In this document: in pieces, positions 1-5,351 of the stretch
Numbering within the stretch: the first letter of the stretch is position 1
How the letters are laid out: every line of letters begins with the position of its first letter
NCBI GenBank assembly: GCA_003561145.1
Contig: PWXL01000211.1
Coordinates: 1-5,360, forward strand
Direction of reading: 5' to 3'
Length of the DNA: 5,360 nucleotides
DNA from: Candidatus Atribacteria bacterium
GTDB lineage: Bacteria; Atribacterota; Atribacteria; Atribacterales; Atribacteraceae
Notes under the pieces: model-generated
What the model saw: the letters and a program-made list of their open reading frames with translations, nothing else
Told to the model about the DNA's origin: nothing
The model's database searches: none
Program-made: the position numbers and the translations under genes

Positions 1-38
1 CATCCCTCCTTTCCCGGTTATTTCCTATTCCTGCCCCA
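1..38 (-). promoter_or_regulatory. Ribosome binding site of a next operon gene lying mostly or wholly outside the window
   Basis: Read on the minus strand, the 38 nt after the ATPase stop end in GGAAAGGAGGG followed at once by ATG (positions 3-1). The AGGAGG core is only about 1 nt from this ATG, which is too close for normal initiation. The true start codon is probably a few bases beyond the window edge. The short gap and strong site show that the transporter operon continues leftward. In CUT2-type sugar importer operons the missing partner would be a periplasmic or lipoprotein substrate-binding protein or a sugar-metabolism enzyme, but which one is present cannot be seen here. Confidence 0.6.
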
Positions 39-821
39 TCAAGCTTTCTCGCTCGAGGCACCAGCCTCTGCACCGACTATATATCCTACCACGTCCTGGC
101 GGCTGACCTGGGAGGCTGGAACGGTTGTTACCCTGCGGCCGTTGCGTAACACAGTGACGCGGTCAGCCACTTGAAATACGTCTTCCAGGTTGTGGCTTAT
201 CACCACGATGGCTACGTGTTGCTCTATCAGGGTCCGAATGAGATTCAGTACCTTTTCTTTTTCTTCCACCCCCAATGCGGCGGTGGGTTCATCCATGATG
301 AGCACCCGTATTTTCTGGGTCGCGTTGACTGCTCTCCCGATGGCGACACCTTGCCTCTGCCCGCCGGATAGATAGTAGACTCTCTGCCGAATATCGGGAA
401 TGAACATCTTTACCCGCTCGAGTACTGACTTTGTCCCTTCCCGCATCCTGCGCTCATCTAAAATCGACGTGTTCTGCTCCCCGATGGAAGAGGTGAGTTC
501 CTTTCCAAGATACACATTGGCAACCACGTTGAATTCATCCACCAATGCAAGGTCCTGGTAAATAACCTCGATACCATAATTGCGGGCATCCCTGGGACCT
601 GTTATGTGTACGGGCGATCCGTCCACGAGAATCTTTCCTGCATCAGCCATGTGCACACCACACAGGATTTTTATCAAGGTGGACTTGCCTGCTCCGTTGT
701 CACCCACAAGGGCATGAACCTCATCGGGCAATATGTCGAAATCCACGTCTTCCAGGGCGGTGACACCTCCAAAATGTTTGGTAATCCCCTGCATGGAAAT
801 GATCGGTTTGACTTCAGTCAT
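39..821 (-). CDS. ABC transporter ATP-binding protein, CUT2 sugar type (single nucleotide-binding domain, FrcA-like)
   Basis: This 260-residue cytoplasmic ATPase would power a ribose/fructose-type sugar importer with the permease encoded just upstream. All ABC motifs are intact: Walker A GDNGAGKST (residues 40-48), Q-loop glutamine Q89, signature LSGGQ (151-155), Walker B VLIMDEP (173-179, catalytic E178) and switch histidine H210. The segment after Walker B, TAALGVEE, is typical of sugar ATPases of the RbsA/FrcA group. Most RbsA/MglA/XylG proteins are about 500 residues with two fused domains. This one has a single domain, like FrcA, so it probably works as a homodimer. The ATG lies 2 nt after the permease stop, and its ribosome binding site GAAAGGAG sits inside the permease 3' end, so the two are probably co-translated. 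The family and role are clear. The substrate is not: sugar, polyol or another small molecule such as a nucleoside are all possible. Confidence 0.95.
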   Translation of the reverse strand: MTEVKPIISMQGITKHFGGVTALEDVDFDILPDEVHALVGDNGAGKSTLIKILCGVHMADAGKILVDGSPVHITGPRDARNYGIEVIYQDLALVDEFNVVANVYLGKELTSSIGEQNTSILDERRMREGTKSVLERVKMFIPDIRQRVYYLSGGQRQGVAIGRAVNATQKIRVLIMDEPTAALGVEEKEKVLNLIRTLIEQHVAIVVISHNLEDVFQVADRVTVLRNGRRVTTVPASQVSRQDVVGYIVGAEAGASSEKA

Positions 822-823
822 GA

Positions 824-1822
824 TCAGCGGGTCTCCTTTCTCCGTTCCCAGGCGGGTAATGCCACCGAGGCCACCAACAGTATCCCCAGGATAATCATGT
901 ACCAGTAGAAACTGATTCCTCCGAGAATGAGGCCGTTGCGTATAAGTGATATCATCAACGCTCCTCCGACCGTACCCGGCATGATGGCGATACCGCCGAA
1001 AAGCGACGTTCCTCCAATCACTACAGCGGCAATGGAATGCAGTTCATAGCCTATGGCCAAACTCGATTGTACGGCGTTGAGACGGCCGATCAACATCCAG
1101 GAAGCAATCCCGCAGCTCAAACCGCTGAGCGAGTATGAGAGTATTTTATATTTGAAGAAATTAATCCCTGCATATTCCGCTGCCCGGCGGTTCCCTCCTA
1201 TGGCCAGGATATACCTGCCGAGTGTAGTGCGGTTAAGAGTGAAAGTATATATAGCCAACACCACGAATAATCCCAATATGGCGGCAGGGAACCATCCACC
1301 GAAACGATAGTTTCCCAAAAAACGCATAAAGGGATCAAACCGCATCAATACCCGTTCCTCGAAAATGAGGTACACCAATCCACGCCAGGCTTCCAATCCC
1401 GCAAGCGTTACCACGAGGTCCGGAACACCGAGTTGTGCGATGAGGTAGCCGTGCAGGCTCCCGATAGCGGTAGCCAGCCCGATACCGATAAGAACAGCCA
1501 AAATTGAAGGAACGCCGAAGTCGATGAAAAGCCACGCCATAATGCAGGACGAAAAAGCTACTACGGACCCCACAGAAAGGTCGATTCCTCTCCCCGCAAT
1601 GACAAAAGTCTGCCCCAGAGCCACCACGGCGATGATGGCAGTGTAATTTAATAACTCAACTAAATTCAGGCGGGTGAGAAAGCGTGGTGAGAGAAAAGAA
1701 AGCCCTATGGCCACGAGAAGCAAGGATACGTAAATACCACCAAAGCGCCAGTACTGAAGTACCCGGCTCACATTGACAGAGCCTGACTCGGCACCGGGGT
1801 TGGAACGGCCTGATTTTCCCAT
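824..1822 (-). CDS. ABC transporter permease, CUT2/RbsC family (BPD_transp_2)
   Basis: This 332-residue inner-membrane permease belongs to the ribose/xylose/fructose import family. The first 25 or so residues are polar and cytoplasmic. They are followed by a run of hydrophobic segments, starting near residues 28-46, 60-76, 84-100, 104-122, 178-196, 226-246, 262-278 and 300-322. Family hallmarks are GIDLSVGS (79-86), TTLGRYILAIGGN (199-211) and AVVIGGTSLFGG (266-277), and the length is normal for RbsC. The ATG is preceded by AAGGAGG with 8 nt spacing. It is the first gene of the visible part of the operon, with the ATPase 2 nt downstream. In many CUT2 operons the substrate-binding protein gene comes first. 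Here it does not, because the neighbouring upstream gene is divergent and unrelated. The substrate cannot be read from the permease sequence. Confidence 0.95.
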   Translation of the reverse strand: MGKSGRSNPGAESGSVNVSRVLQYWRFGGIYVSLLLVAIGLSFLSPRFLTRLNLVELLNYTAIIAVVALGQTFVIAGRGIDLSVGSVVAFSSCIMAWLFIDFGVPSILAVLIGIGLATAIGSLHGYLIAQLGVPDLVVTLAGLEAWRGLVYLIFEERVLMRFDPFMRFLGNYRFGGWFPAAILGLFVVLAIYTFTLNRTTLGRYILAIGGNRRAAEYAGINFFKYKILSYSLSGLSCGIASWMLIGRLNAVQSSLAIGYELHSIAAVVIGGTSLFGGIAIMPGTVGGALMISLIRNGLILGGISFYWYMIILGILLVASVALPAWERRKETR

Positions 1823-1923
1823 CTATGTGCCCTCCTTGTTCAACTGAAATTTGGTGCGCTTTTTCCTTTTGGTATGTATGCTTGGGTATACTGTACTCCA
1901 TCGACTCTGATATATGGGGAATG
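1823..1923 (-). promoter_or_regulatory. Untranslated leader of the transporter operon, about 100 nt
   Basis: This stretch lies between the predicted transcription start (near 1923) and the permease ATG, and ends with the ribosome binding site AAGGAGG. It holds an imperfect inverted repeat on the plus strand, GTATGC (1876-1881), 4 nt, GTATAC (1886-1891), which matches at 5 of 6 paired positions. I do not recognise any known riboswitch or a transcription attenuator with a T-tract. A regulator site just downstream of the start is possible but not shown. Confidence 0.35.
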
Positions 1924-1929
1924 TTGTTC

Positions 1930-1958
1930 AATATAACATAGTTCCAACGCCTGGACAA
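1930..1958 (-). promoter_or_regulatory. Sigma-A/sigma-70 type promoter for the transporter operon
   Basis: On the minus strand a -35 element TTGTCC (1953-1958, 4 of 6 matches to TTGACA) and a -10 element TATATT (1930-1935, 5 of 6 matches to TATAAT) are separated by the ideal 17 nt. Transcription would start near 1923, about 100 nt before the permease ATG. It is the best-scoring promoter by eye in the divergent intergenic region and points toward the importer genes. Confidence 0.6.
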
Positions 1959-2055
1959 GAAAGGAAAGGCACATCAGCTTTTCCGGTAATAGTGCGTTTT
2001 TCCATATATATCGTTGATAAGAACTCAAAGGCTATTGTTACATGAGGAAAACGCA

Positions 2056-2079
2056 GTGAAAGAATATGTTATCTTTCAC
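2056..2079. repeat. Perfect 8+8 bp inverted repeat, candidate operator
   Basis: GTGAAAGA (2056-2063) and TCTTTCAC (2072-2079) are exact reverse complements separated by 8 nt. The symmetry spans 24 bp, about two helical turns, as expected for a dimeric DNA-binding regulator. It covers roughly -42 to -19 relative to the start predicted from the adjacent -10 element, so a bound repressor would block the promoter. There is no T-tract after it, so it does not look like a terminator. The regulator is unknown, and no regulator gene lies in the window. Confidence 0.5.
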
Positions 2080-2082
2080 GTT

Positions 2083-2091
2083 TGATATGAT
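2083..2091 (+). promoter_or_regulatory. Extended -10 promoter of the repeat-protein gene
   Basis: TGA followed by TATGAT (2086-2091) forms a TGn-extended -10 element, with 5 of 6 hexamer matches. No good -35 hexamer is found 16-18 nt upstream, where the inverted repeat lies. An extended -10 can compensate for this. Transcription would start near 2098, giving a leader of about 34 nt that contains the ribosome binding site. Confidence 0.45.
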
Positions 2092-2131
2092 ACACTTCGA
2101 CAATATATGTTTTTGCAGAAAGGAGAAAACA

Positions 2132-2551
2132 ATGCGCGATCAACACATTTCCCTGTACGACCGTGTTTCCCGGTTGGAAAGAGAACACCGGAAAGCGTCC
2201 GGGAGGAACCGTTTATTGAGGCTTACACTGTTTGTTACTCTGTCCCTGCTCGCCGTTACCATTTTTTTAGGCGCGGGAGGAGGAACAGAACTCATAGTTG
2301 AAAAACTCACCCTGGTTGACTGGGAAGGACGGGTACGAGCGCTTATCGGTACGCTTCATGAAGAAGGGGGAGTGTGGCTCTATGATACAGCAGGCATGGA
2401 AAGGGCTTCGGTAACTGTGCGGAATGAAGACGCGGTAATTGAAATAGTGGATTCGGCCGGTCTGACCCGAGTGCTGCTGGCCACAGAGGGGCAGGAATTG
2501 GTATTCCGTTTATACGATGTCGCTGGAACTCCCTTGTTTTCCCTGCCTTGA
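2132..2551 (+). CDS. Small membrane-anchored protein with 22-residue DxxG repeats, function unknown
   Basis: The 139-residue product starts with a charged, probably helical N-terminus (residues 1-27). One membrane segment follows (about 28-47, rich in L, V and T), then a short glycine stretch, then an extracytoplasmic part from about residue 53. That part is built from repeats in which D63, D85, D107 and D129 and G66, G88, G110 and G132 recur every 22 residues exactly. Each D follows a hydrophobic pair (LV, LY, IV, LY), and an Arg sits three residues after the glycine in the first three units. This suggests stacked beta-hairpins. The ATG at 2132 was chosen because AAAGGAG lies 6 nt upstream. 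An in-frame ATG at 2066 has no such site and would begin inside the inverted repeat and upstream of the promoter. From memory, proteins with similar LVDxxGxxRA repeats behind one membrane segment occur in many bacteria without an assigned function. The gene is divergent from the importer, and a functional link is unproven. Confidence 0.85.
   Translation: MRDQHISLYDRVSRLEREHRKASGRNRLLRLTLFVTLSLLAVTIFLGAGGGTELIVEKLTLVDWEGRVRALIGTLHEEGGVWLYDTAGMERASVTVRNEDAVIEIVDSAGLTRVLLATEGQELVFRLYDVAGTPLFSLP
2306..2548 (+). repeat. Four tandem 22-residue protein repeats (last one partial)
   Basis: Units cover residues 59-80, 81-102, 103-124 and 125-139. The shared pattern is hydrophobic-L/I-V/Y-D-x-x-G-x-x-R followed by hydrophobic beta-like residues. 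The spacing of D and G is exactly 22 residues with no gaps in all four units. The DNA copies have diverged, so the conservation is at protein level and the duplication is old. Confidence 0.75.
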
Positions 2552-2598
2552 AAAAGTTGTCCTATGTGCATCCTTCCCTGGAAATATCTTCCTCTTTC

Positions 2599-2615
2599 AA
2601 AAAGGTGCAACACCT
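2599..2615 (-). terminator. Weak candidate rho-independent terminator for the right-hand operon
   Basis: On the minus strand AGGTG, a 3 nt loop and CACCT form a 5 bp stem followed by a run of five T (plus-strand A at 2599-2603). It lies about 70 nt after the dehydrogenase stop, in the convergent gap where a terminator is expected. The stem is short, so this is only a candidate. No clear terminator was found for the rightward gene ending at 2551. Confidence 0.35.
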
Positions 2616-2683
2616 ATGAATGGTGAAGGTTTTCAATCTTTTTTCATTGAAGAAAAGAGGGTTTCTCCGATCATATACGGCGA

Positions 2684-3484
2684 TCACTTTTCAGGTTTAA
2701 ACATTCTGGCCACATAAGAAACCACCATTGTCGAGGGTAGCAACCGGAGAGGAAAGCGTGATGTTGCCCAACGCCCGCTCCCGGTAACCACCAGGGGGCG
2801 ATTGCGTTCAAGGGCGCGTAAGGCGGGTAGAACAACTTCATTTGGTTTTTGCATATATCCATGGGGTTTACTGCCCGCCCTCTTTTGGAAAGCGGTCCGG
2901 GTAGGCCCCGGCGCCAGGCAGGTAACTCGTACCCCTCTCTTCCTGAATTCTGCCCAGAGAGCGTAAGAAAAATTTACAACGTAAGCCTTGGTTGCTGCAT
3001 ACACCGCATAGTACGGAACGGGTACCAATCCTGCCTGGGAAGCTACGTTGATCACTCCGCCCCTCCCTCGTTCCAACATGGAGGGCAGAAAACGTGCGCA
3101 TAATTCAGTGAGAGACCGTAGATTGAGCTCCACCATTTCCGCGTATTCACTCGCTGTATAGCGCTCAAACGCTCCGAACAGACCAAACCCGGCGCTATTG
3201 ACCAGCAGGTCCGGCTCAATCCCCTCCTTCTCACACCATAAAGCCACTTTTTCGCTTGCGTCCTTCTCGGTAAGGTCAAGAACGACCGGGTGTGTCATCA
3301 CTCCTTCTTTCTCAATTTCCCCGGAGAGCCGTTGCAGCTTTTCTTCTGAGCGCGCTACCAGTACCTGGTGTAATCCTCTTCGTGAGAGTTCCCGCGCAAA
3401 AGCCTCCCCTATACCTGAAGAAGCACCCGTGATCAAAGCCCAGCGATAGCCCATATATGTTTGTCTGGATCCATTGTTGCCCAT
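2684..3484 (-). CDS. Classical short-chain dehydrogenase/reductase (SDR), probably NADP(H)-dependent
   Basis: This cytoplasmic oxidoreductase of 266 residues has the full classical SDR set. The cofactor loop is TGASSGIG (19-26), the NSAG motif is at 96-99, and N121, S149, Y162 and K166 form the catalytic tetrad (S to Y spacing 13, YAATK). APGPTRT follows the active site, as usual. R45 after the second beta strand (LVARS) favours NADP(H). The start is taken as ATG at 3484, with GGTGAG 5 nt upstream. A GTG two codons earlier (3490) is an alternative, and the ATG at 3454 has no ribosome binding site. The N-terminus therefore carries about 10 extra residues before the Rossmann fold. It is the last gene of the operon, after the methyltransferase, with a 47 nt gap if ATG 3484 is used. 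The substrate cannot be predicted. It resembles DltE/YqjQ-type SDRs, which mostly have uncharacterised substrates. Confidence 0.92.
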   Translation of the reverse strand: MGNNGSRQTYMGYRWALITGASSGIGEAFARELSRRGLHQVLVARSEEKLQRLSGEIEKEGVMTHPVVLDLTEKDASEKVALWCEKEGIEPDLLVNSAGFGLFGAFERYTASEYAEMVELNLRSLTELCARFLPSMLERGRGGVINVASQAGLVPVPYYAVYAATKAYVVNFSYALWAEFRKRGVRVTCLAPGPTRTAFQKRAGSKPHGYMQKPNEVVLPALRALERNRPLVVTGSGRWATSRFPLRLLPSTMVVSYVARMFKPEK

Positions 3485-3531
3485 TATCACTCACCACGGT
3501 CATGTTCATAGCGACCTTCACTGATCTCATT

Positions 3532-4167
3532 TCATCTTATCAAAATATTTTTAGTTGCTGAAATTACGCTTTCAACGGGCTTCTCAGCCATAATTAAACG
3601 ATAAGAAGCGGGAAGAGAACGGGTATGGTAAACCCTGAGAGAGGATGCGTTGAAAAGCTGTAAGGGATCACGAAAAAGAGAAGATCCGAAAACTAGCCGG
3701 GTAAAAATGCTCATTATAGCCAAAAACAGGTCATAATGTATTTTCCCCATCCTTCCGTGTTCGATAAATATTACCTTCCCTCTCTTCCGCAGTACCCGTG
3801 CAACCTCTTCCAGGGAAGCATGGGGAGAGCGAAGAGAACACAAAACATCAAAGGAAAAAACCATGTCAAAACTTTCAGATGGAAAAGGCAATGTGACAAG
3901 ATCCGCTTTTACGAAGGATGCTTCCCTCCCCAGGGTTAAGGCTCTTTTCCGGGCTTCATCAAGCATAGGGGCACTCTTGTCCACCAGGGTTAATGTAATA
4001 TCCGGAGGGTAATACTGTAAGGTAGGAGCTGTCCCGACTCCGATTTCCAGTACATCCCCTCTTGCCAAAGATGTATACTCCCGCCGTAACGGTGCAAGAA
4101 CCCGCCGTTCAAGGGAGAACATCAACGTATCATATCTTGAAGCCCACCTATCCCATCTACTTTTCAC
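3532..4167 (-). CDS. Class I SAM-dependent methyltransferase (Methyltransf_11, UbiE/PmtA-like)
   Basis: The 211-residue protein has a Rossmann-type methyltransferase core. Motif I is VLEIGVGTAP (39-48), the acidic residue that should bind the SAM ribose is D63 in TLVDKS, the loop ADLVTLPFPSESFD follows at 88-101, and the post-motif is VARVLRKRGKVIFIEHG (122-138). The EIGVGT motif together with IEHG recalls the PmtA/UbiE/METTL7 group that methylates lipids or quinones. The third glycine of the usual GxGxG is alanine here (A47). The region 145-165 is hydrophobic and may touch the membrane or a lipid-like substrate. The start is GTG, and its GTGA overlaps the stop of the RidA-family gene by 4 nt. 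No strong ribosome binding site precedes it, so translation probably depends on re-initiation after the upstream gene. The substrate is not determined. Confidence 0.88.
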   Translation of the reverse strand: MKSRWDRWASRYDTLMFSLERRVLAPLRREYTSLARGDVLEIGVGTAPTLQYYPPDITLTLVDKSAPMLDEARKRALTLGREASFVKADLVTLPFPSESFDMVFSFDVLCSLRSPHASLEEVARVLRKRGKVIFIEHGRMGKIHYDLFLAIMSIFTRLVFGSSLFRDPLQLFNASSLRVYHTRSLPASYRLIMAEKPVESVISATKNILIR

Positions 4168-4634
4168 ATTCGCTGCCGTAATGTCGCTACCAATTTCACT
4201 TCCACCGCCGCGTTCATTGGAAGAGTATATACTCCTATTACAGAACGGGCATGCCTCCCGTCTTCTCCAAAAAGCGCAACCAAGAGGTCAGATGCTCCGT
4301 TTATCACATTAGAATGTTCAGTGAAATCGGGCGTACAAGCAATATACCCCTGTAAGCGTACGATTTTTTCTACCTTTTCCAGGTCACCTGCCAGGAAATT
4401 AACGGCAGCCAGGCAATTGAGCGCACATAGCTTCGCAGCCTCATAACCTTGGTCAACAGTGAGTTCAGAACCTACTTTTCCCCGGAATCGAAGTTCTTCT
4501 GCCTCAAAGGGAAGCTGGCCGGATGTAAAAATATATTTCTCAACCCGTACAGCCGGAACATACGCCCCGAAAGGAGTAATTGCACTCGGCAGCGATAGGC
4601 CCAACTTCGCTAATTTCTCGCTTATTTCTGACAC
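4164..4634 (-). CDS. RidA/YjgF/YER057c/UK114 family protein (YjgF-like_1 subgroup)
   Basis: The 156-residue cytoplasmic protein matches the longer RidA-related subgroup. It has the opening LPSAITPFGAYVPAVR (15-30), FTSGQLP (36-42), GKVGSELT (52-59), AAKLCALNCLAAV (66-78), VINGASDLL (110-118) and GRHARSVIGVYTLP (126-139). Canonical RidA is a trimer that hydrolyses reactive 2-aminoacrylate-type imines. Its key arginine and glutamate (R105 and E120 in E. coli) align with R130 and E145 here, with the same 15-residue spacing. Enamine/imine deaminase activity is thus possible, but this subgroup has no settled function that I know. The start is the GTG at 4634, because AAAGGAGGT lies 5 nt upstream. 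A TTG 14 codons earlier would place that site inside the coding region. The gene follows the CHRD gene by 19 nt and overlaps the methyltransferase by 4 nt. Confidence 0.93.
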   Translation of the reverse strand: MSEISEKLAKLGLSLPSAITPFGAYVPAVRVEKYIFTSGQLPFEAEELRFRGKVGSELTVDQGYEAAKLCALNCLAAVNFLAGDLEKVEKIVRLQGYIACTPDFTEHSNVINGASDLLVALFGEDGRHARSVIGVYTLPMNAAVEVKLVATLRQRM

Positions 4635-4653
4635 GATGCACCTCCTTTCCCTC
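4635..4653 (-). promoter_or_regulatory. Strong ribosome binding site that fixes the RidA-family start
   Basis: The minus-strand spacer reads GGGAAAGGAGGTGCATC before GTG. AAAGGAGGT is a near-perfect complement of the 16S rRNA tail, with 5 nt to the start codon. It is one of the strongest sites in the window and supports the GTG start at 4634. Confidence 0.8.
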
Positions 4654-5187
4654 TCACCAAGGAGATTCTGGTTCAATAAGAGGAATGACCTGGCCCCTTA
4701 ATTCTCCTATCTGGTGTTTTACTGTATCCACCTGTACGAAGGTTCTTCCCTTGAACATCTCTTCCCTCAACGCGGATAGGGGTTGTCCTTGCAACGGTCC
4801 AACCAGGCGTTCGGGCCCAATAGTGTCTTCTGCCAATACACCGGAAAAACGGCCTGGATAGCGCAAAGGAGTAGGCGGAGGAACCTCGGGAAACAGCCAT
4901 ACAAGCACCGGTCCCGCCCGCCCGGGCACACCCAGCTTGAGATGGGCCATGAGAACATTATCAATATCATACACTAAAAGGCGGTACCTGAGTTCTTCTC
5001 CGTTGTCGCTGAACCAAAACAGCACCCTTCCAGTGGCTGGAGTGAACTGAGGTGGAATCGCTTCTTCACCTGTAAGCACGGCAGATAAATGCGCTTCCGG
5101 TAAAGCATTCTCCGGTTCAATTGACCATGCTGTATCTCCCGCCAGACATACTATCGCCAACAGTACAATCACCCACAACCGTCTCAT
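4654..5187 (-). CDS. Secreted CHRD-domain protein
   Basis: The 177-residue product opens with MRR and a hydrophobic segment (4-16), with a likely Sec signal cleavage near residue 22 (AWS). Cys14 does not sit in a proper lipobox, so a lipoprotein is unlikely. Residues 32-168 match the CHRD (chordin-type) domain in order: LSAVLTGEEAIPPQFTPATG (34-53), ELRYRLLVYDIDNVLMAHL (65-83), GVPGRAGPVLVWLFP (86-100), a proline-rich loop (102-111), GPERLVG and GELRGQV (161-167). As I recall the family, the middle motif reads AHIHxG and the last NVHTxxHPxGEIRGQ. Here these are AHLKLG (K84) and QVDT (D154), so two common histidines are absent, while H82 and H158 remain. The ATG is preceded by GAGGAGG with 9 nt spacing. 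It is the first gene of the operon, and its role outside the membrane is unknown, as for most bacterial CHRD proteins. Confidence 0.9.
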   Translation of the reverse strand: MRRLWVIVLLAIVCLAGDTAWSIEPENALPEAHLSAVLTGEEAIPPQFTPATGRVLFWFSDNGEELRYRLLVYDIDNVLMAHLKLGVPGRAGPVLVWLFPEVPPPTPLRYPGRFSGVLAEDTIGPERLVGPLQGQPLSALREEMFKGRTFVQVDTVKHQIGELRGQVIPLIEPESPW

Positions 5188-5219
5188 ATCCCTCGTCCTC
5201 CTCTGTAAAATTCCTTATT

Positions 5220-5228
5220 ATTATACCA
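5220..5228 (-). promoter_or_regulatory. Extended -10 promoter of the CHRD-RidA-methyltransferase-SDR operon
   Basis: On the minus strand TGG is followed by a perfect TATAAT (plus positions 5220-5225), which makes a TGn-extended -10 element. The -35 region 17 nt upstream (ATCAGG) is poor, which is common with extended -10 promoters. Transcription would start near 5213, giving a leader of about 25 nt with the ribosome binding site of the CHRD gene. Confidence 0.65.
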
Positions 5229-5260
5229 GTACTTTTTCCAAGCCTGATTTTTAAGGAAGC

Positions 5261-5279
5261 TCATAGCACCCGTGCATGA
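5261..5279. repeat. Inverted repeat upstream of the operon promoter, candidate regulator site
   Basis: TCAT, one unpaired A, GCAC, 2 nt, GTGC, ATGA: the two arms pair at all 8 positions apart from the single extra A. It lies at about -48 to -66 relative to the predicted start, where an activator would bind. No T-tract follows, so it is not a terminator. Confidence 0.35.
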
Positions 5280-5304
5280 AATCTTTCCTGAATAGCGTAT
5301 TATG

Positions 5305-5327
5305 AAAAAGGGGAACGGGTATTCCCC
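5305..5327 (-). terminator. Rho-independent terminator for transcription entering from the right
   Basis: On the minus strand GGGGAA (5310-5315 on the opposite arm), a 6 nt loop and TTCCCC form a 6 bp stem followed directly by five T (plus-strand A at 5305-5309). There is no T-run on the other side, so it works only for leftward transcription. It would end a minus-strand gene located beyond 5360 and insulate the CHRD operon, which has its own promoter. Stop codons occur in two of the three minus-strand frames between 5335 and 5360, which fits a gene ending at the window edge. Confidence 0.55.
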
Positions 5328-5351
5328 CACGACTCACTACTCACTGCATTT

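Larger units (their letters stand above)
1823..2131. other. Divergent intergenic region between the permease gene and the repeat-protein gene
   Basis: This 309 nt stretch has no convincing gene. It holds a minus-strand promoter with a long leader for the transporter operon (1823-1958) and a plus-strand extended -10 promoter with an inverted repeat for the rightward gene (2056-2091). Between these, 1959-2055 is AT-rich with runs such as CATATATAT. I see no further clear signal there. Short reading frames crossing this part have no ribosome binding site and no recognisable protein pattern. Confidence 0.6.

Noticed and set aside
606..908. 100-residue plus-strand reading frame over the ATPase and permease ends
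   Set aside because: It is antisense to two well-supported genes, without a ribosome binding site or recognisable motif.
1656..1958. 100-residue minus-strand reading frame crossing the permease start
   Set aside because: It overlaps the permease in another frame, has no ribosome binding site and shows no protein-family pattern.
2014..2043. TTGATA as a -35 box for a second rightward promoter
   Set aside because: No acceptable -10 hexamer lies 16-18 nt downstream.
2066..2131. Upstream in-frame ATG extending the repeat protein by 22 residues
   Set aside because: It has no ribosome binding site, begins inside the inverted repeat and lies upstream of the likely promoter, while ATG 2132 has AAAGGAG at proper spacing.
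2632..2651. Inverted repeat TTCAAT / ATTGAA with an 8 nt loop in the convergent gap
   Set aside because: It is AT-rich with a short stem and no T-tract immediately after it on either strand, so I do not call it a terminator.
3312..3530. 72-residue minus-strand reading frame starting just after the methyltransferase stop
   Set aside because: It overlaps the SDR N-terminus out of frame. The SDR frame carries the intact TGASSGIG motif, so there is no sign of a frameshift.
4635..4676. TTG start extending the RidA-family protein by 14 residues
   Set aside because: The extension would overlap the CHRD stop region and encode the strong ribosome binding site itself. The family normally begins near the GTG at 4634.
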